From Acidimicrobiaceae bacterium (GTDB lineage: Bacteria > Actinomycetota > Acidimicrobiia > Acidimicrobiales > RAAP-2), in contig CANGPS010000010.1 in assembly GCA_947456245.1 (NCBI GenBank), positions 1 through 60,591 on the forward strand: a stretch of DNA of 60,591 nt. Direction: 5' to 3'. This document shows, in pieces, positions 24,357 through 32,749 of the stretch (position 1 is the stretch's first letter; each line of letters starts with the position of its first letter). The notes under the pieces were generated by a model. It was not told the DNA's origin, did no database searches, and was given only the letters and a program-made list of their open reading frames with translations. The translations under genes and the position numbers were made by a program.

Positions 24357-25319
24357 GTGGCGCAGCAGCCGAACAACAAGAAGCAGGCCAGCAAGGACGC
24401 CAACCGTCCTGTGGCCACGACGACCAAGCGGACGGCACCGACCAAGGCCAAGCGTCGCTCGACCTCGTCGCTCCTGACCTGGGGAGCGATCGCCCTCGTG
24501 GTCGTGGTCGTGGCGGTGCTCGTGATCGTCAAGATCACCGGCGGCTCCTCCTCGAACGCCAACGGCGGCGGCGGGAGCACCCCGGCGCCGGCCAGCATCG
24601 TCTCGGCCGTGACCAAGATCCCGGCCAGCGTCTACGACACGGTCGGGATCGACTCGCCCAGCGTGGCCGTGACCAAGCCGACGGAGATCAAGGACCAGAC
24701 AGCGCTCACCCTGGCCGACCCGGCCGGTGGCACCAAGCCCGGGGTGGTCTACATCGGGGCCGAGTACTGCCCCTACTGCGCCGCCCAGCGCTGGGCCGTT
24801 GTGGCCTCGCTCAGCCGGTTCGGCTCCTTCGGCGACCTCCAGGTCACCGACTCCTCGTCGACCGACGTCTTCCCGAACACCCCATCGCTGTCGTTCCACA
24901 AGGCCACGTTCTCGAGCCCCTACCTCGTGTTCCAGGGCGTGGAGCAGTACTCGAACGTGCCCGACCCCGGCAAGGGCTACAAGAAGCTCCAGGACCTGAC
25001 CAAGGCGCAGGTCGCCCTGATCACCAAGTACGACACGGCCAAGTACCTCCCCGGCGCCTCGCCGGGGTCGATCCCGTTCCTCGACATGGGCAACCGCTTC
25101 CTCGTGGCCGGATCGAGCTTCTCGCCGTCGATCCTCAGCGGCCTGAGCCGCTCAGAGATCGCGTCGGGCCTCTCGGACCCGACCAACCCGGCCACCCAGG
25201 CGATCATCGCCACGTCGAACTACCTGAGCGCCTCGATCTGCGCCACGACCAACCAGCAGCCGAGCTCGGTCTGCGGGTCCAAGGGCGTGACGGCGGCGGC
25301 CAAGGCCATGGGCCTCTGA
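24357..25319 (+). CDS. DUF929-like membrane-anchored thioredoxin-fold protein
   Basis: 320 residues. A basic N-terminus (about 1-38) is followed by one membrane helix ([22 protein letters not shown]), a Gly/Ser linker, and an extracytoplasmic domain with a CPYC redox motif ([14 protein letters not shown]). It resembles DUF929 proteins. The start is the GTG at 24357 behind AGCAGGAGGACC; TACGAT at 24319-24324 is a likely -10. The next gene, 16 bases on, encodes a VKOR-family protein, so the two probably form a disulfide-forming pair for exported proteins (DsbA-like plus DsbB-like). Two further Cys near the C-terminus may form a structural disulfide. Confidence 0.82.
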   Translation: MAQQPNNKKQASKDANRPVATTTKRTAPTKAKRRSTSSLLTWGAIALVVVVVAVLVIVKITGGSSSNANGGGGSTPAPASIVSAVTKIPASVYDTVGIDSPSVAVTKPTEIKDQTALTLADPAGGTKPGVVYIGAEYCPYCAAQRWAVVASLSRFGSFGDLQVTDSSSTDVFPNTPSLSFHKATFSSPYLVFQGVEQYSNVPDPGKGYKKLQDLTKAQVALITKYDTAKYLPGASPGSIPFLDMGNRFLVAGSSFSPSILSGLSRSEIASGLSDPTNPATQAIIATSNYLSASICATTNQQPSSVCGSKGVTAAAKAMGL

Positions 25320-25335
25320 TCCGGCTGATCGCCCC

Positions 25336-25830
25336 ATGACCCCGTCCCGCCCTGCGGTCGCCCCAGCTCCGAGGTGGGCGGTCGTGTCCACCGGCATCCT
25401 GGCCCTGATCGGCCTCGGGATCTCGACCTACCTCACCATCGCCCACTTCATCGGCACCGAGGCGCTGGCCTGCTCGGACAACGGGGCGATCAACTGCGCC
25501 AAGGTCACCACCTCTCCGGAGAGCGTGATCCTGGGCATCCCCGTGGCGGTGCTGGGCCTCGCCTTCTACCTGGCCGCCGTGCCGCTCTACTCGCCCTGGT
25601 CGTGGCGGTCGACCGACCGGCGCGTCCACATCGTCCGCCTGGTGGCGATCGGCACCGGCATGCTCTTCGTCCTGTGGCTGATCGCCGCCGAGCTGCTGAT
25701 CATCGGCGCCATCTGCCTGTGGTGCACCGGGGTGCACATCGTGACGTTCGCCCTGTTCGTGATCACCGTCAAGACGGTGACGGCGATGCTCGACGGCTCC
25801 GCCGACGAGATCGAGGACGACGCCGGCTGA
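25336..25830 (+). CDS. Vitamin K epoxide reductase (VKOR) family protein
   Basis: 164 residues with four membrane helices. It has the loop cysteines of VKOR (CSDNGAINCAKV) and the redox CxxC in the last helices (AICLWCTGVH). In actinobacteria VKOR replaces DsbB, reoxidising thioredoxin-like oxidases by passing electrons to quinone. It is adjacent to the CPYC protein, its likely partner. The stop codon abuts the stop of the convergent whiB gene with no spacer (TGATCA, 25828-25833). Confidence 0.9.
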   Translation: MTPSRPAVAPAPRWAVVSTGILALIGLGISTYLTIAHFIGTEALACSDNGAINCAKVTTSPESVILGIPVAVLGLAFYLAAVPLYSPWSWRSTDRRVHIVRLVAIGTGMLFVLWLIAAELLIIGAICLWCTGVHIVTFALFVITVKTVTAMLDGSADEIEDDAG

Positions 25831-26088
25831 TCAACGAAGGGCGTCGTCGAGCACCCGCTTGCGCTCGACCTCGTTCAGCCCGCCCCAGATGCCGTGCGGC
25901 TCACGGATCTCGATGGCGTAGGTGAGGCACTCCTGGCGGACGCTGCAGTCCTGGCAGATGGCCTTGGCCGCCACCTCACGGGAGAGCTTCTCCTCCTTGC
26001 GCTCAGGGCTGCTCGGCGGGAAGAACTTCTCCGCATACGGTCCCCTGCATGCAGCGAGTCGCTGCCACCCATCGACGAACTCCAACAT
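25831..26088 (-). CDS. WhiB-family iron-sulfur transcription factor
   Basis: 85 residues from the ATG at 26088; a longer frame upstream is not supported. The four cluster cysteines are in AACRGP, ICQDCSVRQEC, and the beta-turn motif GIWGG is followed by basic residues ERKR. WhiB proteins bind [4Fe-4S] and act with the primary sigma factor, often sensing redox state or NO. It is divergent from two ArsA-like ATPases, the same order as whiB4 (Rv3681c) with Rv3680-Rv3679 in M. tuberculosis. Confidence 0.93.
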   Translation of the reverse strand: MLEFVDGWQRLAACRGPYAEKFFPPSSPERKEEKLSREVAAKAICQDCSVRQECLTYAIEIREPHGIWGGLNEVERKRVLDDALR

Positions 26089-26239
26089 CGCGCACCCCCC
26101 AGTGACGACCGACGCCCTCAATCTCCAAGGGCCGTGAGTCGGAGCGTACCCCCCGCCCGGCCGTCCCGACAAGACCCGATTCGAGATTTCCCGAGCCCGG
26201 GCCGGGTCCCAGGGGCGCGCCCGGTAGCCTCGGCCCCAC

Positions 26240-27199
26240 ATGGACCTCGACGCCCTTGGGAACGAAGCGACGGTCCGATTCCTCCTGGGCAAGGGAGGGG
26301 TGGGCAAGACGGCGATCACCTGCGCGATGGGACGCGCCCTCGCCGGGACCGGGCGACGGGTCCTGCTGATCGAGCTCGAGGGCCGACCCGAGATCCTGCG
26401 GGCCTTCGGCGTCGAGGGCGACCTCGGCTACGAGGAGCGGGTGGTCCACGAGGACCCCTCCGGGGGCTCGGTGACCGCCCGGCACATCACGCCCGACGAG
26501 GCGCTGCTCGAGTACCTCGACGACCACGGCCTGGCCCGTCTCTCCCGGCGCCTGCTGGCCTCCGGCGTCATCGACGTGGTGGCCGGAGCCATCCCGGGCA
26601 TCCGCGAGGTCCTGCTGCTCGGCAAGGTCAAGCAGGTGGCCAACGAGTCCGGTGCCGACGTGGTCCTCGTCGACTGCCCGGCGACCGGCCATGCCGTCAC
26701 CCTGCTGACCTCGGCCACCGGCGTGGCCAGCGCGGCGCGCAGCGGCCCCGTGCGGTCCCAGGCCGACCAGGTGGTCGCCATGCTCACCGACCCAGCCCGA
26801 TCCTCGGTCATCCTCGTCACCATCCCCGAGGAGCTCCCCGTCACCGAGACGGTGGAGGGCGCCTTCCGCATCGAGGAGGAGGCCGGGATGGCCCTCAGCC
26901 TCGTCGTTGCCAACCGGGCCGACCTGCCGCTGCCCGACCTCGAGGTGCCGGCCGGCGATGTGGCCCGAGCCGCCGGCGTTGAGATCGACGCCGGCGACCT
27001 TGCGGCGCTCGATGCCGCCGCCGCCTTCCAGCGGCACCAGATCGACACCTGCACCGAGCAGCTGCTGCGCCTGCGCACCGAGCTCCCCCTGCCCCTCGTG
27101 GTCCTGCCGCGCCTCGCCGCACCGACCATCGGCCCCGAGCAGGTCGCCGAGCTCGCCGAGCTGCTGGCACTGGCCCCCGTCGGCGTGGACGCACCATGA
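26240..27199 (+). CDS. ArsA/Get3-like P-loop ATPase (first of pair)
   Basis: 319 residues. Deviant Walker A LGKGGVGKTA near residue 17, LVDCPATGH as switch II, and a helical C-terminal half. It lacks the paired Cys of arsenite-binding ArsA. It is the equivalent by order of M. tuberculosis Rv3679, a Get3-like ATPase that works as a pair with Rv3680. TAGCCT at 26225-26230 is a likely -10, nine bases before the ATG. The stop overlaps the next gene by 4 bases. Confidence 0.85.
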   Translation: MDLDALGNEATVRFLLGKGGVGKTAITCAMGRALAGTGRRVLLIELEGRPEILRAFGVEGDLGYEERVVHEDPSGGSVTARHITPDEALLEYLDDHGLARLSRRLLASGVIDVVAGAIPGIREVLLLGKVKQVANESGADVVLVDCPATGHAVTLLTSATGVASAARSGPVRSQADQVVAMLTDPARSSVILVTIPEELPVTETVEGAFRIEEEAGMALSLVVANRADLPLPDLEVPAGDVARAAGVEIDAGDLAALDAAAAFQRHQIDTCTEQLLRLRTELPLPLVVLPRLAAPTIGPEQVAELAELLALAPVGVDAP

Positions 27200-28293
27200 G
27201 CGGACTGCTCGGCGCCATCGTGGGTGCGGACGTGCTGGTCTGCTGTGGTCCGGGCGGGGTGGGCAAGACCACCGTCTCGGCCACCATCGCCCTCGCCGAG
27301 GCCGCCGCCGGACGCCGGGTCTGCGTGCTGACCGTCGACCCCGCCCGCCGGCTGGCCGATGCCCTGGGCATCGACGCCTCCTCCTCGGAGCCCACGCCGG
27401 TGCCGGGTGCGGGCCCGGGCGGCCTCGACGCGGTGATGCTCGACAGCGAGGGGACCTTCGACCAGCTCATCGACCGCTACGCCGACACGCCCGAGCAGGC
27501 GGCGTCGATCAAGTCCAACCGCCTCTACCAGAGCCTCTCGTCCTCGCTGGCCGGCACGCAGGAGTACATGGCCATGGAGAAGCTCTACGAGCTCGTCGAG
27601 TCAGGCCGCTACGACCTCGTGGTCGTCGACACCCCGCCGACCCGCAACGCCCTCGACCTCCTCGACGCCCCCCGTCGGCTCACGTCGTTCCTCGAGAACC
27701 GCATCTTCCGGGCCCTGCTCGCCCCGACGAAGGCGTACCTCAAGGCCGTCTCCTTCGCCACGCGCGCCCTGCTCGGCACGATCGGCAAGGTGGCCGGCGC
27801 CGAGCTCGTGGCCGACGCCGTCACCTTCTTCCAGGCCTTCGCCGGCATGGAGGAGGGCTTCGCGGTGCGCGCCGGTGCCATCCACGACCGGCTCCGCGCC
27901 GAGGGGACCCGGTTCCTGCTCGTGACGTCGCCGAGGCCGGACTCCATCGCCGAGGCCCGCTTCTTCGAGTCCCGGCTTCGAGAGTCGGGCCTGGCGGCCG
28001 GCGGGGTAATCGTCAACCGGGTCCACCCCAGCTTCCCCGCAGACCACCTCGGCGACGAGGCCCGAGGTGCGCCTGGTGCCCTCGGGTCGCTGGTGGCGAA
28101 CCTCGATCGACTCAACGCGCTGGCCGTCGAGGAGGATCTGGCGCTGGCCGAGCTCGTCGAGGCGGTGGCCCCCGCCCCCGTGGTCTCGCTGCCGCTCACC
28201 TCGGAGCCCATCCACGACGTCGAGGGCCTGACCCGGCTCGCCGCGCTGCTCGGCGAGCAGCGAGATGCCGGTCGCGGCCCGGAGCACTGGTAG
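27196..28293 (+). CDS. ArsA/Get3-like P-loop ATPase (second of pair)
   Basis: 365 residues. Walker A GPGGVGKTT, LTVDPARRLADALG after it, VVDTPPTRNALDLLDAPRRL as switch II. It overlaps the first ATPase by ATGA, so they are probably made in equal amounts and form a complex. Members of this actinobacterial pair are thought to be anion-transport-type ATPases without a membrane partner; the client is unknown. A receiver-domain gene follows after 11 bases. Confidence 0.87.
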   Translation: MSGLLGAIVGADVLVCCGPGGVGKTTVSATIALAEAAAGRRVCVLTVDPARRLADALGIDASSSEPTPVPGAGPGGLDAVMLDSEGTFDQLIDRYADTPEQAASIKSNRLYQSLSSSLAGTQEYMAMEKLYELVESGRYDLVVVDTPPTRNALDLLDAPRRLTSFLENRIFRALLAPTKAYLKAVSFATRALLGTIGKVAGAELVADAVTFFQAFAGMEEGFAVRAGAIHDRLRAEGTRFLLVTSPRPDSIAEARFFESRLRESGLAAGGVIVNRVHPSFPADHLGDEARGAPGALGSLVANLDRLNALAVEEDLALAELVEAVAPAPVVSLPLTSEPIHDVEGLTRLAALLGEQRDAGRGPEHW

Positions 28294-28304
28294 TTTCTCC
28301 TGCT

Positions 28305-28733
28305 GTGAGCACCATCATCGTGGCCAGTGACACCGCGGCGGTCCGGCGCGAGGTCATCAGCGTCCTCGACGCCGCCGAGCACGAGATCGTCGAGGCGACC
28401 TCGGGACCCGAGGTCATCGAGCTCTGCCACGAGCTCGACCAGGTGGACCTCGTCATCGCCGACATCCAGATGGCGACGATGGGCGCCATCGCCGTCTGCC
28501 TCGAGCTGCGGCTCCAGGCCTCCTACGACGCCCTCGACGAGATCCCGTTCCTGGTGCTCCTCGACCGTCGCCCCGACGTCTTCCAGGCCAAGCGCTCCGG
28601 CGCCGACGGGTGGATCGTCAAGCCGCTCGACGCCATCCGCATCCGTCGCGGCGTCGCCGCCCTGCTCGCCGGCGAGCGCTACGAGGACACGTCCTTCATG
28701 CCGGCGACGGTCCTCGCTGGAGAGGGCGGCTGA
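28305..28733 (+). CDS. Stand-alone receiver-domain protein
   Basis: 142 residues from the GTG at 28305. A CheY-like fold: acidic pair near the start (VASDTAA), phospho-acceptor Asp in LVIADIQMATMGA, and Lys in IVKPLDAIRIRRG. There is no output domain. TAGTTT, overlapping the stop of the preceding ATPase gene (28291-28296), could be an internal -10 with 8 bases to the GTG. No histidine kinase is nearby. It may respond to a distant kinase or have become a protein-interaction module. Confidence 0.82.
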   Translation: MSTIIVASDTAAVRREVISVLDAAEHEIVEATSGPEVIELCHELDQVDLVIADIQMATMGAIAVCLELRLQASYDALDEIPFLVLLDRRPDVFQAKRSGADGWIVKPLDAIRIRRGVAALLAGERYEDTSFMPATVLAGEGG

Positions 28734-28741
28734 GCACCTCG

Positions 28742-29578
28742 GTGTCGGCCGACGGCTCCCCTCCACCTGAACGTCGTCGCCGGCGCCAGCGCCGCGACCG
28801 CGACGATGCCCCGAGCGCGCCGAGCCCCACGGACGAGATCGCCAGCAACCTCTCCGAGCTGAGCGACATCCAGATCACCGAGGTCATGACCCCGAGGATC
28901 GACGTCGAGAGCCTCACCACGCCGGTGACCGCCGCCGACGTGGCCAAGGCGGTCCGGGCCAGCGGCCACAGCTGCTACCCGGTGGTGCTCGACGACCTCG
29001 ACGACGTCGTCGGCCTCCTCTTCGTCAAGGACCTGTTCCGCGCCGGAAAGGGCGATCTGCTCGAGGGCGGTGCCCACCTCAGCCCGGTCGACATCTCACG
29101 ACGCGTCCGGCCACCGCTGCTCCTGCCCGAGTCCCTCGATGTGCTCGAGGCACTGGCCGAGATGCGCGCCGAGCGCCGTAGCGTGGCCCTCGTCGTCGAC
29201 GAGCACGGAGGCGTGGCGGGGATCCTGTCGCTCAAGGACCTGCTCGAGCCGCTCGTCGGTGACCTCACCGACGAGCTGGCCAGCGTCGACGAGCCCCAGG
29301 TGGTGCGCGTGGACGCCAACCGCTGGCTGGTCGACGGCCAGACGACGCTCGACGACCTCGCCGAGGAGACCGGCCTGGCCCTGCCCGACGGCGACTACGT
29401 CACCCTGGCCGGCTTCCTCCTCCAGCAGCTCGGCGACATCCCGACCGAGGGCCAGGACATCGACTTCGAGGGGTGGAACCTGCGCGTGCACGCGATGGAC
29501 AAGCGCCGCATCGCCGAGGTCCTGGTCCGCCATCCCGATGGGCGTGACGGCACCGGCGCCGTCGACGGGGACGACTGA
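28742..29578 (+). CDS. CorC-like CBS-pair protein without membrane domain
   Basis: 278 residues. A basic, charged N-terminal stretch precedes two CBS motifs (ITEVMTPRIDVESL ... YPVVLDDLDDVVGLLFVKDL and a second set ending VALVVDEHGGVAGILSLKDLLEPLVG), then the CorC_HlyC/transporter-associated domain (WLVDGQTTLDDLAEETGL ... LRVHAMDKRRIAEV). The usual DUF21 membrane domain is absent, as in soluble CorC proteins. The GTG at 28742 is chosen; a CTG at 28730 overlapping the previous stop and placed better after GGAGAGGG is possible. It is the last gene of the ATPase operon. Confidence 0.83.
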   Translation: MSADGSPPPERRRRRQRRDRDDAPSAPSPTDEIASNLSELSDIQITEVMTPRIDVESLTTPVTAADVAKAVRASGHSCYPVVLDDLDDVVGLLFVKDLFRAGKGDLLEGGAHLSPVDISRRVRPPLLLPESLDVLEALAEMRAERRSVALVVDEHGGVAGILSLKDLLEPLVGDLTDELASVDEPQVVRVDANRWLVDGQTTLDDLAEETGLALPDGDYVTLAGFLLQQLGDIPTEGQDIDFEGWNLRVHAMDKRRIAEVLVRHPDGRDGTGAVDGDD

Positions 29579-29630
29579 GCAGGCTTTGGTAGGGTGTTCC
29601 CGGACGTGATCTCCCTCGGGAGACCACCGA

Positions 29631-29707
29631 CGGGCTGTGGCGCAGCTTGGTAGCGCGCTGCGTTCGGGACGCAGAGGTCCTCGGTTCAAATCCGGGCAGC
29701 CCGACCA
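29631..29707 (+). tRNA. tRNA-Pro (anticodon CGG)
   Basis: Cloverleaf: acceptor CGGGCTG pairs with CAGCCCG, D arm GCGC...GCGC, anticodon stem CTGCG/CGCAG with loop TTCGGGA (anticodon CGG), T arm CTCGG-TTCAAAT-CCGGG, discriminator A, and the CCA end encoded. TAGGGT at about 29590 may be its -10. Confidence 0.95.
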
Positions 29708-29719
29708 ACGGAGTCATCC

Positions 29720-29741
29720 CCCCGGAGCACGTGCTCTGGGG
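29720..29741 (+). terminator. Hairpin downstream of tRNA-Pro
   Basis: CCCCGGAGCAC followed by GTGCTCTGGGG: eleven pairs, one of them G-U, without a separate loop, 12 bases after the CCA. It is probably the tRNA transcript 3' end signal. Confidence 0.5.
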
Positions 29742-29824
29742 CGGGTGACCCGACTCCGGTTGCCACCGACGAGATCGCCACCATCGTCCGGTCGCACCCG
29801 GTCTCGGAGGGAGCGAGGGGGCGC

Positions 29825-30808
29825 ATGCTGTCGATCGGTGATGCCGACCTCGATCGGATGCGGGACGCCGTCTTCTTCGAGGGCCCCGACCGCTCACACC
29901 GGCTGAGCCGGTTCTGGGTGCTGCTCGCCCTCGCCGCCGTGATCGCCGGTGCGGGCGTGATCACCGACTCCACCGCCACCGTGATCGGCGCCATGATCGT
30001 GGCGCCGCTCATGACCCCCATCCTGGGCATCGTGCTGTCGATCGTCCTCGCCGACCGGTCGAACCTCCTGCGGTCCCTGGCCCTCGTCCTCGCTGGGGCC
30101 TGCGCCGTCATCGCCATCGCCGTCGTCCTCGGCGCGCTGCTCCCCTATGCCATCACGGCGCAGAACAACAGCCAGGTCGCCGCCCGCATCTCCCCACGCC
30201 TGATGGACCTCCTCGCCGCCCTGGCCACCGGGGCCGTGGGGGCGACCGCACTCGCCCGCTCCGACATCTCCGACACGCTGCCCGGCGTGGCCATCGCCAT
30301 CTCGCTCGTCCCGCCGCTGTCGGTGGTCGGCCTCACCCTCGAGAGCGGGCAGCCCGGGGAGGCGGGAGGCGCCCTGTTGCTCTTCCTCACCAACGTGGTG
30401 GCCATCCTGGCCAGCGGGGTGGTCGTGATGGCCATCTACCGGGTCCACCGTCACACCGAGGCCACGCTCGGCCGGCGCCGCGACGGTCGCCTGGGAGCCG
30501 TGCTGGCCATCGTCGTCCTCGTGGTGGTGATCGCCATCCCGCTGTCGCTGACCGCCCGCCACGTATCGACCTCGTCGGTGCGGATCGCCGACACCCATGC
30601 TGTGGTCGATCCGTGGGCGAGGGCTGCCGGGTGGACGGTGCTGCAGGTGAGCACCGCCCACGATGGGGTCATCGTCCGGGCGACCGGACCTCTGCCTGAA
30701 CCCTCGACGGACGGACTTCGTTCGCATCTTGACCGCCATGGCCTGCGAGGGGTGGCCGTGCGGATCACGCTCATCCCCTCGAGCATCATCGTCCTTCCTC
30801 GCGGCTGA
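29825..30808 (+). CDS. DUF389 membrane protein
   Basis: 327 residues. Helices from about residue 30, with the family hallmark ITDSTATVIGAMIVAPLMTPILG, then further helices (LPGVAIAISLVPPLSVVGL). The C-terminal ~90 residues are extracytoplasmic. It matches the DUF389/TIGR00341 type of uncharacterised membrane proteins. The start is the ATG at 29825 after GAGGGAGCGAGGGGG. It stands alone between tRNA-Pro and the permease gene. Confidence 0.85.
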   Translation: MLSIGDADLDRMRDAVFFEGPDRSHRLSRFWVLLALAAVIAGAGVITDSTATVIGAMIVAPLMTPILGIVLSIVLADRSNLLRSLALVLAGACAVIAIAVVLGALLPYAITAQNNSQVAARISPRLMDLLAALATGAVGATALARSDISDTLPGVAIAISLVPPLSVVGLTLESGQPGEAGGALLLFLTNVVAILASGVVVMAIYRVHRHTEATLGRRRDGRLGAVLAIVVLVVVIAIPLSLTARHVSTSSVRIADTHAVVDPWARAAGWTVLQVSTAHDGVIVRATGPLPEPSTDGLRSHLDRHGLRGVAVRITLIPSSIIVLPRG

Positions 30809-30887
30809 CCCCATCGACCTCGAGCTCTCGGTCGACCTCCACGACATGGAGGGCTGGAGGGCGCCGCTTCGACAGAGCGTTGAGCGG

Positions 30888-30906
30888 ACCCGGACACCTG
30901 TCGGGT
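30888..30906. repeat. Imperfect inverted repeat upstream of the YHS permease
   Basis: ACCC-g-GACA-CC-TGTC-GGGT: four perfect inner pairs plus four outer pairs with one bulged base. It lies about 50 bases upstream of the -10. It could be an operator for a metal-responsive regulator, or chance in GC-rich DNA. Confidence 0.3.
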
Positions 30907-30955
30907 CGGTCATGACCCATGCGGCGCTGGATCCCGACGCGGCGGGCGACCTGCC

Positions 30956-30961
30956 TAGGCT
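30956..30961 (+). promoter_or_regulatory. -10 box of leaderless YHS-permease promoter
   Basis: TAGGCT, then 6 bases, then the ATG at 30968. No ribosome site precedes the start. Confidence 0.5.
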
Positions 30962-30967
30962 TCGCTC

Positions 30968-32665
30968 ATGACGATGATCTCGGTCGTGACGGTCCTGATC
31001 GACATCGGCCGATCTCTCCGCGAGGCCTTCTTCATGTTCTGGGAGACCCTCTGGGCCCTGGTGCTCGGCTTCACCCTGTCGGGCGTGGTGCAGGCCTTCG
31101 TCTCCAAGGACCAGATGCGCGCCCGCATGGGCGACCATCGACCCGGCACGGTGGCCAAGGCCTCGTTCTTCGGCATGGTCTCGTCGAGCTGCTCCTATGC
31201 CGCCTCCGCCATGTCGAAGTCCCTCTTCGCCAAGGGGGCGGACTTCATCACCGCCATGGCGTTCATGATCGCCTCGACCAACCTCGTCATCGAGCTCGGG
31301 ATCGTCCTGCTCGTCCTGCTGGGATGGCAGTTCATGGCGGCGGAGTTCGTGGGCGGCCCGATCATGATCGCCCTGCTCGCCCTGCTCGGCGGCATGGTCT
31401 TCACGCCGGCGCTCGTCGGCGCCGCGCGCCGGCGGCTCAACCGAGGTGACTCGGGCAGTAGCGACCACGCGACGATGGCTGGCGTCTCGGACGAGCGCCA
31501 GGAGGAGCTCGAGGCAGCCTCGTGGCGCGACAAGCTCCGCTCGCCGGCGGCCTGGTCCGACGCCTCGAGCTACGCCGTGGCCGACGTCACCATGCTGCGC
31601 AAGGAGCTGGTGATCGGGTACGTGGTGGCCGGCGTCCTGGCGGTGGTGGTCCCCATGGACGTCTGGAGCACCCTCTTCCTCCACGGCCACGGGATCTGGA
31701 CGAGCATCGAGAACGCCCTCGTCGGCCCCCTGATCGCGGTGATCAGTTGGGTCTGCTCCATCGGCAACGTTCCCCTCGCCGCGGCGCTGTGGTCCGGGGG
31801 GATCTCCTTCGGCGGCGTGATCGCCTTCGTCTTCGCCGACCTGATCGCCATGCCGCTCATCCTCATCTACGGCAAGTTCTACGGCTGGCGCCTCGCAGCG
31901 CGGCTCGTCGGGCTCTTCTACGTGATCATGGTGCTCGGCGGCCTCGCCACCGAGGTGCTCTTCGGCGCTGCTGGGCTCATCCCCGAGCATCGGTCCATCT
32001 CGATGACGGCGGCGCGGTTCGAGTGGAACTACACCACCTTCCTCAACCTCGCCTTCCTGCTGGTGGCCGCCACGGTGTGGTGGCTGGCGAGGAACCGGCA
32101 GCGCTTCGGCGGCGGAGCCGGCTACGCCATCGACCCGGTCTGCGGCATGCAGGTGCGCACCGCCGACGCCCCCGCCAGCGCCCAGCACGACGGGGTGACC
32201 TACTACTTCTGCGCCGACCGGTGCCATGCCAAGTTCGCGGCGGACCCTGACCGCTTCGCCTCTGGCACCCCATCGCTCGACCACATGGAGGAGCCGGCCG
32301 AGGGCGAGGTGATCGACCCCGTCTGCGGGATGTCCGTGGTGCTCGAGGGTGCCGAGCACGTGGCCGAGCACGACGGGGTGACCTACGCCTTCTGCAACCC
32401 GGGCTGCCGCGAGACGTTCCTCGCCGATCCCGCGTCGGTCCTGGCCGCCGGGCCGAGCATGGCGGCGATGTCCGGGACCACCACCATCACGCTCGGCCGC
32501 AAGCCGGTGGCGGCCACCACGGCCATCGACCCCATCTGCTCCATGACCGTCGACGTGGCGGGCGCCGAGCACGTGGCCGAGCACGACGGGGTGACCTACT
32601 ACTTCTGCAACCCGGGCTGCCGCGAGACGTTCCTCGCCGATCCCGACGCCTACGTCCCCCGCTGA
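30968..32665 (+). CDS. Permease (DUF318/ArsP type) with three C-terminal YHS domains
   Basis: 565 residues. Residues 1-375 are a two-half membrane permease of the YraQ/ArsP (UPF0718) type: the first half has ASFFGMVSSSCSYAASAMSKSLF, the second VISWVCSIGNVPLAAALWSGGISFGG. Three YHS domains follow, starting at about residues 388, 449 and 520, each with DPxCxM (third: DPICSM), HDGVTY and a CxxxC pair (FCADRCHAKF, then FCNPGCRETF twice). YHS domains bind copper or other soft metals and occur in Cu P-type ATPases. A role in metal or organometal efflux with metal delivery by the tail is inferred. Repeats 2 and 3 are nearly identical in DNA. Confidence 0.85.
   Translation: MTMISVVTVLIDIGRSLREAFFMFWETLWALVLGFTLSGVVQAFVSKDQMRARMGDHRPGTVAKASFFGMVSSSCSYAASAMSKSLFAKGADFITAMAFMIASTNLVIELGIVLLVLLGWQFMAAEFVGGPIMIALLALLGGMVFTPALVGAARRRLNRGDSGSSDHATMAGVSDERQEELEAASWRDKLRSPAAWSDASSYAVADVTMLRKELVIGYVVAGVLAVVVPMDVWSTLFLHGHGIWTSIENALVGPLIAVISWVCSIGNVPLAAALWSGGISFGGVIAFVFADLIAMPLILIYGKFYGWRLAARLVGLFYVIMVLGGLATEVLFGAAGLIPEHRSISMTAARFEWNYTTFLNLAFLLVAATVWWLARNRQRFGGGAGYAIDPVCGMQVRTADAPASAQHDGVTYYFCADRCHAKFAADPDRFASGTPSLDHMEEPAEGEVIDPVCGMSVVLEGAEHVAEHDGVTYAFCNPGCRETFLADPASVLAAGPSMAAMSGTTTITLGRKPVAATTAIDPICSMTVDVAGAEHVAEHDGVTYYFCNPGCRETFLADPDAYVPR
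32351..32432 (+). repeat. 82-base direct repeat, copy 1 (YHS domain 2)
   Basis: It matches 32564-32645 at 80 of 82 positions; the two differences are in one codon (GCC versus TAC). It encodes AEHVAEHDGVTY-x-FCNPG. Identity at synonymous positions implies recent duplication or gene conversion. Confidence 0.9.
32564..32645 (+). repeat. 82-base direct repeat, copy 2 (YHS domain 3)
   Basis: Second copy of the 32351-32432 unit, offset by 213 bases and in the same reading frame. Confidence 0.9.
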
Positions 32666-32722
32666 GGCGCACGGCTGACCGCTCCGGCCCGCTCACCAGC
32701 CGCGCAGGTAGTGTCGCAGGCG

Positions 32723-32749
32723 ATGGGCCCCGACCACAGAGCGCCATGA
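32723..32749 (+). CDS. Candidate 8-codon leaderless leader ORF before the methyltransferase
   Basis: ATG at 32723 encodes MGPDHRAP and stops at TGA 32747-32749, overlapping the methyltransferase ATG (ATGA). TAGTGT (32709-32714) lies 8 bases upstream of this ATG. It could couple translation of the main gene, which has no ribosome site of its own. Evidence is positional only. Confidence 0.3.
   Translation: MGPDHRAP

Noticed and set aside
29894-32584. 896-codon minus-strand frame
   Set aside because: His/Gly/Asp-rich antisense shadow of the DUF389 and YHS permease genes.
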